Origin: Eucalyptus grandis | Taxonomy: Eukaryota; Streptophyta; Magnoliopsida; Myrtales; Myrtaceae | Reading direction: 5' to 3' | DNA length: 64,000 bases | NCBI RefSeq assembly: GCF_016545825.1 | Contig: NC_052621.1 | Span: 23,462,940 to 23,526,939 of the forward strand | Part shown: positions 55,376-64,000 of the stretch, piece after piece | Numbering within the stretch: position 1 is the stretch's first letter | How the letters are laid out: every line of letters begins with the position of its first letter | The notes under the pieces: generated by a model | The model's database searches: none | The model's input: the letters and a program-made list of their open reading frames with translations, nothing else | Told to the model about the DNA's origin: nothing | Translations under genes and position numbers: made by a program

Positions 55376-56715
55376 CCCAATAGCCTCGTGCCATCTTTTA
55401 TCCTCATCTATCAATGAGATGGAGGCTTACTTGACACTCAACTACTCTAAGTACATTAAAAATACGCTTGACATTTTTCGGTTTTTTCCACCGTCGCTCG
55501 TGACTTATTGACCTCACCGGTGTCTAGGATATTGACAGAGTCTGTGGTTAATACTAGCCGATAGATTATGGAGAACAATCAACGCAGTGATCAAGCAATT
55601 TCTCAATTCAACGTTTTTCACTGAAGTTTTTAGCCTTTCGTGGATAAAAACGGGCCCTAATCGGCCGGCTGGCACATTTTTTAGCCTTTCTTGGGTAAAA
55701 AACAGGCCCCTGATCGGCCCAGCCGGCACGTGGGTAGGCGTGGCCGCCCGATGGCTAGCGCTTTCACTTCTCGTCGGCACTATCTTGTCGCCGCCGGTCA
55801 CTTTCTTCCGCACTCCTCCGCTCCAATAATGCCACAACCAAAACGTTGAAAAGAACACGTGTAGCGAGCGAGGTTTCCGCATGGCAACAAAGACAGAATG
55901 CGACAACGAGGACGGTCCCTAATGCGATTTCCCGCACGTCCCCGTCATTCGTTTCGTCTTCCAATCACGGTCACACCGAGCACGCAGGAACAGTTCGGAT
56001 ATACGGGCATCGATGATTCAAATCTCGAACGGCCTAAACGTGAGTCGTCGAAGGTCGACGGCTTGGTGGGTCCATCAGGTGCATCGTTTACGAACATATG
56101 GATGATGCTTCATGAACATGTGCGTCGTTTACCGGAAAGTTTCTGAATCTTTCGTTTTCGTCTTGGACCTTTACGAACATGTGGATGGTACTTCATGGAA
56201 AGTGAACTTGATCGTGAGTGTCTGCCCATGAATCATGCCTCGTTCAGATGATGTTTTGGTAGGGTGACTGTGCTGCAACAAACTGCTTTACTCATGTGAC
56301 GTGGAATTAATAAGTATCCTGAGCACTCTTTAACAAAACTCTGCGAGGAAAACCTTCACACCCAACTTTCTCAGGGGATGGGATGGGGACGCGTAAGTTT
56401 CAAGAGTGGGTTTCGACTCCCACGCCATGCAAGAAGTAGGGCAAAAGTATGAGAGTGAGTGTAGTGTAGGAATAGAGTAGAACTGACAAAAAAAAAATCA
56501 ACTTCAACTCGATTCCCAAACAACATGATGTCATCATTATTGAAAAGACTAGTGTTCTGAATTCCAACCGGATGGTGCTTCTTATTCCAACTAATAATTA
56601 TCACAGATTTCCTTCAACCCAATTTATTTGTCACAAGCAGGAAGTCAGAATCTAGAATCGGAACCGCACATCGACAGTCGCAGCAAGAATATGGGACAAT
56701 ACTTCCCAGTTGCCT
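55376..56715. other. Spacer downstream of the AAE gene, unit 3
   Basis: Aligns with 32170-33410 of unit 2. It includes the same repeated 'tttttagcctttc' words and the SINE-like insert. No gene was recognised. Confidence 0.5.
56360..56497 (+). mobile_element. SINE-like insertion
   Basis: About 140 bp present in unit 3 and absent in unit 2, where 'cttcacaccaaaatcaac' runs on near 33179. The insert contains 'gggtttcgactccca', which resembles the B box of a tRNA-type promoter, and ends with a run of A (56488-56497). These are features of tRNA-derived SINEs. An A box is not clear and the target duplication is not well defined. Confidence 0.45.
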
Positions 56716-58850
56716 CTACAGCTCACTCTGCGCAGAGAGCTGTTGTCGCATCTGATCCCTCAACACCCTCCTCAGTAGCTTGTTAGAAGCCGTTCGAGGG
56801 AACTCAGCGACAATCTTGACAGAGCTTACCTGTCAATCAATTGAGACATTCCAGTTAGCGATCCTCATGCATGTTCAGATGAAACAAATGCGTTGGACCA
56901 AAGATTTTAGAGATAATCTTACGCTTGTTGAATTCTTTTTTCATCATATTCAATTTTTAACAATAACGTCGATACCATTCATTGAGTTCGACCTTAATTT
57001 TTACTTCACAAAAAGCAAAGCATGAGCGGCTTCAAAATGCACTTATGCATCAGCATTTACATCTCAAGGATCAAACCTTGAACAAAGGGTTGAGGTTTTG
57101 CTGGATGGCTTTCAAGAATTTCATCTTCAGATCATTCGGTTCAGCCTTACACCCCTTCTTGAGCACCACGAGGACAACCAACTGTTCTGGACCGCCGGTT
57201 GGTGGCGCTAGACTTATTGCGGCAGTCTCTAGTATAGATTCATCTGCTCTATCACAGACCCGCTCAATCTCAACAGAACTAGTCTGCAATACCAATTGGT
57301 CCGCATTAGAAGAGGAAAACAAATTCGTAGACCCATAAAGCAGCATAAGTAAAAAGTTTTAGGTGGAAGCTGTAACATTCTTTTGACCCAGGAGAACCAT
57401 ATCAGAGCTTGTAGCTACTTTGCCTTCCACCGCTATACCACATATCGCCGGCATATCGAATTTAGTACAACAGCAAAGTTCTTAAGTACTTTCAGACGTC
57501 TTTATAAAGAGTGAAATTTGAAGCGTCGTACCTTAATGCCACCAAGGTTCATTGTGTCATCGGCCCTCCCTTGTACGATATAGTACCCTCCAACAGTTCT
57601 CTTAATGATGTCTCCATGTCTCCTCAGTTGCTGCAAGTTCGTTTGAATTTCTCAAGTCATGTTTCTTCCATCAATCTACTAAGTTTACTAAGCATAAATT
57701 TCCAGTAGCGACAAAACATCCGTATCCAGAGAAGGAAAATGGAATGAGTAAGCCGCAAGTATTCCACGAATTAACATGGCATACCACCCCTTTGTATGTC
57801 GGCATTCCCTTGAAGTAAACTTCTTCATGATCAGCATTGAGCAGCCTATCAGTTGCACCCATGTAAACAGGGAACAGTCCCACTTCGCCAACACAAGGTT
57901 GATCATCTGGCTGTACGCAGTGAGACAAGAAATTAATTATGTACCATAGAAGGGATTGACTGGTTTGTTAAAATATGTTATTCCTAAAATTTATCATCTG
58001 AAGCAGTTTCCAGCAGCCCTGTGGAACCTGCAATTAAGACTACTCGGTGAAGAGCCATGATTGGTGAAATACCCATGTCCACGCCCTGAGAAATTTGTTT
58101 GAGTACTACAGTAAAGAGCTAAATGGGATGGTCTTCATACTAAATTCAATTAGCTTTTACTAAGGCTTATAAACACTGTTGGTGCGCATCCCTCAACAGA
58201 GAACCTCCTTTACTAGAGAGAATCTTACTCGAGGGGCTCCATGGTCGTCCAGGATGACAAATCCGGCTGTCATGGAAGCATTGCTAAATGCTCCGAAAGC
58301 TTGAGGCTGCAGATGATTTCCTTGAATGTAAGATGATGCGAGCTCCGTGCCACCACAACACTCTATAATGGGGCTATAGAAGGACTTGGAAGAAAGCCAG
58401 AGGTCGTCGTCAATATTGGATGTTTCCCCTGTGGAGCCAAATGACCTGAACCACCATTCATAATCTTGTTACTTCTTTACAAAACACTTTGATGATCATG
58501 TGACCAATTTGATGAAAAGAAGAAAGAAAACCTGATCTTTGTCCAATCGAGTCCTTCCATACACTGCGTGCTCTTCCATGGTTTTACTAAGCTTGGTACT
58601 GTGCCCAAAATGGTCACTCCTGCATCCTGAAATAGATGCAGGAACAGGAGAGAAAGTCTGGTTAACAACTTTATAAGTGCCATCCGCCAGTGCCAACTAC
58701 AAGAATTGATCCAAAGCTACTAGAATTGCCTATAAAAGCTGGCGTTTACCGCGCATTGCGCTGCTGTTATACAAAAATATTATTAAAAATGGAGTATGAA
58801 ATATTTTAGAATCGATATAACATTATTATTACAAAATCATGTATGCTGAG
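56716..58850 (-). CDS. AAE18-like: AAE17/AAE18-type acyl-activating enzyme, unit 3 copy (exons 9-14 visible)
   Basis: This is the 3' part of a third AAE gene. Exons, minus strand: about 58532-58626, 58229-58445, 57787-57912, 57532-57630, 57077-57283 and 56716-56829. All are open with the same splice sites as the intact copy. Motifs present include [49 protein letters not shown] and [20 protein letters not shown]. The last three residues are SEL where unit 2 has SKL (codon GAG instead of AAG), a weaker or atypical peroxisomal signal. In intron 8 the gene is interrupted by copia element 3, which fills the rest of the window, so exons 1-8 are not visible. The gene may be intact if that element is spliced out with the intron. 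Confidence 0.85.
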
Positions 58851-58855
58851 ATAAC

Positions 58856-59898
58856 TGTTGAGAAAACTCCTACCAAGTTTTGAAGTTGACAAAACTTTAT
58901 TGTTCTTATTCTTATTCTGAATACTAGTAGACTTCTCAAGTTATATCGCAGATTCTTGTCAAAATCTATTCATTCCAGAAGTCTTTTCCACTTTAATGCA
59001 ATCCAAACTGAAACCAAGTTTAGAACGAAGATATAATCAGACTTAGATTTATTGATCTTGCGATAAGGATACTAATAGGGATTTATTCTTTAATATCTAG
59101 CTCTCTGATGAAAAATCTCACTTACCTTTTATAAATACATTGATGGAATCAATCACAAATTGATGAAATCAATATTGAAGACAAGTTCCTTTTTGGGAAG
59201 CATCTACTTATGGAAACCTAGATTCTAATTGTATGGGTGACCATAATCAACGAATTTTTATCTCAATCTTCAAACGGTTACAAGATTTTCTTAATCAATT
59301 CTATCCAACGGATTTATTGGAAGAAATTCCTCTACAAAATGCCAACGACTAGTGAGACATGGAGGAGTATTTAAGGAGGTGATCTAGTCCATTTGAGATA
59401 GTGTGTGAAAATTGAAATTTCAAAGTCTGAAGTCTTTCCAACCACTTGTTCTTTAATGACAGCTCTTACAAATTGTATTCAAGAGAGAAAATCACAAGAA
59501 GAGTGGCTTAGTGAGGGAAAAGAAATTTTCACTGAGTGTTTGCACTCAAATATTGTACTTTTCTATTGATACTATAGTCAATTCCAACCAGAAGGTTGCT
59601 AACGTGGGAGAGTAAACGCAGGCTTAATCTAAGCCGAATCACTATAAATCTCATGTGTAATTGTTTCTTTCCCTTAACTCTTTTCAGTTTTATCTGTTGC
59701 ACATTTTTTAAGTATCGCAAAAATCTGTTCCATCACTTATCTGATTTTGAATTTTCACCAGAAGTCTAGTGGCTTATTTATTAGACTTTGATCCTTATTA
59801 ATAAGTTGCTCACAACTTATTTTATTCTACATTTATTGGTCAAGGTTTATTTTAAACACATATTCATCATCCGTTAGGTGTTTGTACTAGCATTATCA
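58856..59898 (+). repeat. 5' LTR of copia element 3
   Basis: About 1043 bp, from TGTTGAG to TTATCA. The end could also be at 59892 (CTAGCA); I prefer 59898 because it lies two bases from the primer site. A TATAAATA box lies at about 59140-59147. The second LTR is outside the window. Confidence 0.7.
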
Positions 59899-59900
59899 AT

Positions 59901-59912
59901 TGGTATCAAAGC
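59901..59912 (+). promoter_or_regulatory. Primer-binding site of copia element 3
   Basis: The sequence TGGTATCAAAGC differs by one base from the initiator tRNA-Met complement TGGTATCAGAGC. It starts just after the LTR. Confidence 0.8.
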
Positions 59913-59974
59913 CTTTTGCTTTTCTGTTGAAGTGTTTATACTTATGAGCTAAAGATCTTCTGTGGCTAGTTGTT

Positions 59975-61547
59975 TAGCACCAGGACTCGTGGAGGAGCAG
60001 AGCAATACCAAGCTACCTTATTTTGATGAAAAAAATACAGTGTGTGGAAGAATAAAATAAAGGCATTCCTGAGATCTAGAGATCCTCTTAAATGAGATGT
60101 TGTATAAAGAGGAATCAACCTAAAGGCAGCTTCAGCATCTGACAAGGGAAGAAGTCTTAGATAATAATGCTGAAGAATCCAACCAAGCAAAAATTACCAA
60201 GAGATAAGCTTTTGATGCAAAAGTCATCTATTCTTTATTCTATGCCTTGTCTCATATTGGATATAATAGAATTTCTTCATGTAAAATAGCTAAAGAAGTC
60301 CGAGATAGACTTCATGTCACCTATGAATGAATAGATCGTGTAAAGGAGACAAAAATAAAAATCTTACTTGGCCAATATGAATCCTTTAGAATGAAGACTA
60401 GAGAGTCTATTAGAGATATGTTCAGTCGATTTACAGAAATTGTAAATGGGTTGGCATATCAAGGTCAACCAATTTCTGCCCCAATGAAGATCAACTAATT
60501 TATGCGAAAACTTTAAAAGGACTGGAACCATGTGAAAATATCAATTCGGGAGACATAAAGAATTATGCATCTTTCTGTTGATGAGCTGATAGGCACTCTT
60601 CAATCATATGAAGTAGAATAGATCAATGATAAAGAGGATCCAAAATGTAAGAAGTTAATAGCGCTTAAATATAATTTTGATTCTGATGATACAGACACAA
60701 ACGATGATATGGACAACGAGGAGCTGGCTCTCATGATAAAGAAATTCAGGAAATTGAATAGGAAATGAAGAAGATTGAACTGGAAAAAGCAAAGCAAGCA
60801 AAATTCCATAAAATATTAATGGAAGATGTTGAATCTAGCAAGGATGTGATATGCTTTGAGTGCAAGAAGAAGGGACACATTAAGCCTAACTGTCCTTTGC
60901 TGAAAAGAAAAAAGGAAAGTAGGAAAAATACAAGAAAGCTCTAAAAGCATAAACTTGGAGTGACACAAAATGTGAGGAAAGTGAAAAGGAGTTTGCAAAT
61001 ATCTGTCTGATGGCTCACTTAGAATCAGACTTAGAATCAAAGTCAGACTCAGACTTAGACACAGTCAAAATCTAACAAGTAAATCGAGGTGAGTCACTCA
61101 GAAATTCCTATTAAAGTTTTTAAGTATATAGATGAACTTTGCTTGAACTTCAAATCTTCTCTTAAAAGGATCTCCGAATTAAAGAAGGAAAATTCAAAAC
61201 TCAAGCAACATGATAATTTTTGGAGAGAAAAGTTTGAGAATCTGAAAAAAGATTTTGATGATTTGAAAGAAAATACTGATTTCCTTTCTAAAGAAAATGA
61301 ATGTTTGAAAAATGAGATTTCAGATATTTTTACAAAGTTCTCCAAAGGATCAAAAACTTTAGAGATAATTCATTCAACTCAAATACCCTATTATAACAAA
61401 TCTTGTTTGGGTATGAATAAAGAAAGTGCTCTTTTAATCAATTTTCCTAAAATCAATGAGAAACTTAGACAAAGACCTCCAAAATCTTTTTACAAAAATT
61501 ATTTTCAATTTTTTTTTTTTAAAACCTATTGGTTGGAGTGCTCTTAA
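59975..61547 (+). pseudogene. Copia element 3 gag
   Basis: The first part (59975-60830) is readable only in pieces with many stops. The zinc knuckle CFECKKKGHIKPNC (CX2CX4HX4C) is intact at about 60852-60893. The frame 61089-61547 is rich in Lys, Glu and Leu heptads (ELKKENSKLKQHDNFWREKF; LSKENECLKNEISDIFTKF) and is probably a coiled coil at the end of gag. Confidence 0.75.
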
Positions 61548-61719
61548 ATATTTTAAATGTAATAACTCAGAACATTTTGAGAATGAATGTCCTAAAGTCT
61601 AGAGACATGTTAAAAAAGATTGGACAAATGCTGTTTTTAGAACTAACTCACCAGGACCCAAGAAAATTTGGGTACCAAAAAAAGTTTGAGATTTTTTTTT
61701 ACTGCAGGTTACTGTTAAG

Positions 61720-62900
61720 AGGAAAAGTAAATGGTACTTGGACAATGGCTGTTCTAGATATATTACTGGAGATTCAAGCAGTTTCATTAAACTAGAAAAA
61801 CAAAGAGAAGGAAATATTTCTTTTGGTGGGAACAGCAAAGGAAAAATTATTGGACATGAAACAATGAGGATTGAAAATTTGATCATCAACAATGTATCCC
61901 TGGTGAAAGGTTTGAACTACAACATTCTAAGCATAAGCCAACTATGTGATACAGGATTCATAATCAATTTCTAAGAAGATATATGTTCTAGAGTTAGTCA
62001 AGCTTCTCCCAAACTTTCACTTAGCAAAGATATGGCAATATTTATCTTCTAGACATAAGTCCAGAGAGTTCTCAATGTCTTAGTTCAATTCAAGATGAAG
62101 TAAATATATGGCATTGTAAGCTTGGACATGTGAGTATGAAACAAATTGCTATACTATCGTCTAAGAAGCTGATTCGTGATCTTCCCAAAATGATGTACCA
62201 AAAGTTTGAGTTATGTACTCCATATATCTTGGGAAAACGGGTCAGGAGCTCATTTAAACCTATAAATCATGTTTCCACTAATCACGTCTTGCAACTTCTT
62301 CACATAGATCTCTTCGGACCAACCAGAATTCAAAGCATCGGTGGTAAAAAGTACTTTTTGGTAGTTGTGGATGATTATTCAAGATTTACATGGGTTTTCT
62401 TCTTGGCAAATAAAACAGAAACCTTCTCATATTTTTCAAAATTTGCTAAGAAGGTTCAAAATGAGAAAGGTTATGACATTACCAATATAAAGACTGATTA
62501 TGGGGGTGAATTTGAAAATCAAGACTTTGCAAATTTTTATGATGAGAATGGTTCACAACATGTTTTCTCCTCTCCTTACACTCCAAAACAAAATGGAATT
62601 ATAGAAAGGAAAAATAGGTCTTTCCAGGAGATGGTCGGAATTCTGCTAATTGAAAGTAGAGTCTCTTCTCTTTTTTGGACAGAAGCAATTTTTATTGCTT
62701 TTTTTTTTCAATTTTCACTGCTTGTTATATAATTAACAGAGTATTTTTAAAGCCCATCCTAGAGAAAACTTCCTATGAAGTTTACAAAGGGAAAAAGCCA
62801 AATACCTCTTATTTTCATGTGTTTTGTTGCAAGTGTTTTATTTTGAAGAATAGAAATGATCGGCTCAGGAAATTTGAAGAAAGATCGGATGAATGAATAT
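61720..62900 (+). pseudogene. Copia element 3 protease and integrase
   Basis: The protease site reads WYLDNGCSRYITGD, so the usual D-S/T-G is D-N-G, which should inactivate it. The pre-integrase finger follows (IWHCKLGHVSMKQIA; the first Cys of the CX2C pair is seen in FELCTPYILGKRV, the second is missing). The catalytic residues lie in LLHIDLFGPTRIQSIGGKKY, NIKTDYGGEFENQ and YTPKQNGIIERKNRSFQEM (62130-62732). The frame shifts near 61975 and 62700. Confidence 0.85.
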
Positions 62901-63361
62901 TTCTTGACTATTCTACTTCAAGCAAAGCTTATAGGGTCTTCAACAAGAGTACACAGACTGTCAAAGAATCAATGAATGTCAAATTTCAAGAAAATGTCTA
63001 GAACCAACAAGACCAGATTCAACTTGAAGAATCTGAGCTAGTTTTAGACTTAATGAAGTCTTATTCCCCCAAGGAACCTCAGCCTTCTTGTGATTAAAGT
63101 CAAGCAGAAGAAAAATTATAAGAATAAAAGAAAATAGATGTTTAGCAAACCCTTGCAGACAATGACAAATTCAGCAATAACTGAAAACACAAATCAAGCC
63201 ATCCTAAAGATCTCATCATTGGCGATATAGAAGAATGGATTCGTACCAGATCCAAAGTAAAGGGAGACTCAAGTGCTCTAGCTCTTATTTCTAAAATAGA
63301 ACCAAAGGGAGTAGAAGAAACTTTATCTGATGAAAGATAGATAGAAGTAACGCAAAAAGAA

Positions 63362-64000
63362 CTCAAACAATTCAGAATTAATGATGTTTGGGAGTTAGTT
63401 CCAATACCAAAAGGAAAATCTGTGATTGGAACAAAATGAGTGTTCAGAAACGAGATGGATGAAAAAGGTAAAATAACAAGAGATAAAGTAAGGATTATTG
63501 CAAACGGTTACACACAAAAGGAAGGAATAGATTGTGATGAGACATATGCACCTGTAGTCAGGTTAGAAACTATAAGATTATTGCTAGCATATGCATGTTT
63601 CCATGATTTTAGGTTATTCCAAATGGATGTCAAGAGTGTATTCCTAAATGGGTTCATATAAGAAGAAGTTTATGTGGAACAATCACTAGGATTCGAAGAT
63701 CCCAGAAAACTTGTCCACAAACTGAAGAAGGCTTTATACGGTCTGAAACAGGCACCTCGAGCTTGATATGAGAGACTAAGTAAGTTTCTAGTAAGCAATA
63801 GTTTCAAAAAAATGAATGGTTGACACAACTTTGTTTATCAAAAGGGAAGAAAATGACTTTTTTACTTGTTCAAATATATGTAGATGATATAATCTTTAGA
63901 TCTTCTAATGAAAATTTGTGCAAGAAAATTTTCAAAGTATATGCGAGAAGACTTCAAAATGAGCATGATGGTAAATTAACTTTATTTCTAGGTCTACAAG
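63362..64000 (+). pseudogene. Copia element 3 reverse transcriptase (partial)
   Basis: Motifs in order: VWELVPIPKGKSVIGTK then a TGA at 63437, VRIIANGYTQKEGIDCDETY, FQMDVKSVFLNGFI then TAA at 63660, ALYGLKQAPRA then TGA, and the catalytic YVDDIIFRSSNENLCKKIF near 63880. The frame continues past the window end. The scattered stops show the copy is dead. Confidence 0.85.

Larger units (their letters stand above)
58856..64000 (+). mobile_element. Ty1/copia element in AAE intron 8, unit 3 (runs out of window)
   Basis: The element begins TGTTGAGAAAACTCC directly after ataac (58851-58855), the likely target duplication; unit 2 has the uninterrupted site near 35540 (gctaagataacaaaatc). It holds a long LTR, a tRNA-Met-like primer site, gag with zinc knuckle, protease, integrase and RT in copia order, on the strand opposite to the host gene. 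Stops and frameshifts are frequent in gag and the integrase-RT linker. The coiled-coil gag tail suggests a SIRE/Tork-like lineage (inference). Confidence 0.88.

Overview
This window is nuclear DNA of a flowering plant, probably a woody eudicot. It has intron-rich genes with GT-AG splice sites, Ty1/copia and Ty3/gypsy LTR retrotransposons primed by initiator tRNA-Met, and an integrated Caulimoviridae fragment. A Myrtaceae (Eucalyptus-like) source is an impression only and was not verified.

The backbone is a tandem array of one gene block in at least three units. Unit 1 runs from position 1 to about 24297, unit 2 from about 32033 to 54220, and unit 3 from about 54221 to 58855, after which a retrotransposon fills the window. 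Each unit carries, in order: (a) a minus-strand peroxisomal acyl-activating enzyme gene of the AAE17/AAE18 type; (b) a minus-strand SC35-like SR splicing-factor gene (SCL30A/SCL33 type); (c) a plus-strand fragment of a kelch-repeat F-box gene; (d) short exon-like pieces of unknown identity. In unit 1 the AAE copy is cut by the window edge and has lost most of exon 1. In unit 2 the AAE copy reads through 14 exons as one 738-codon frame ending in the peroxisomal signal SKL. In unit 3 exons 9-14 are open and end in SEL. Both SR copies carry different frameshifts and both kelch copies are broken, so only the AAE gene looks maintained.

Most other sequence is insertion. Because the units are similar enough to align by eye, a filled site in one unit can be compared with the empty site in another. 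Unit 1 alone has two about 1-kb TIR elements (1031-2075, 2874-3882), a solo-LTR-like piece (3948-4455), a solo LTR of about 3.5 kb carrying an endogenous pararetrovirus fragment (5473-12376) and a gypsy chromovirus in SR intron 3 (13797-19354). A copia element (24298-32032) with a second 3.5-kb solo LTR inside it separates units 1 and 2. Unit 2 alone has a copia element placed exactly at an AAE splice donor (37917-42634), two TRIM-like elements (42917-43263, 45106-46596) and a hAT-like element (50956-52050). Unit 3 alone has another hAT-like element (54360-55375), a SINE-like insert (about 56360-56497) and a copia element that leaves the window (58856-64000).

No tRNA, rRNA or CRISPR feature was found. 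The main points of interest are the insertion record, the splice-donor copia insertion, the SKL/SEL difference, and the viral fragment nested inside a solo LTR.
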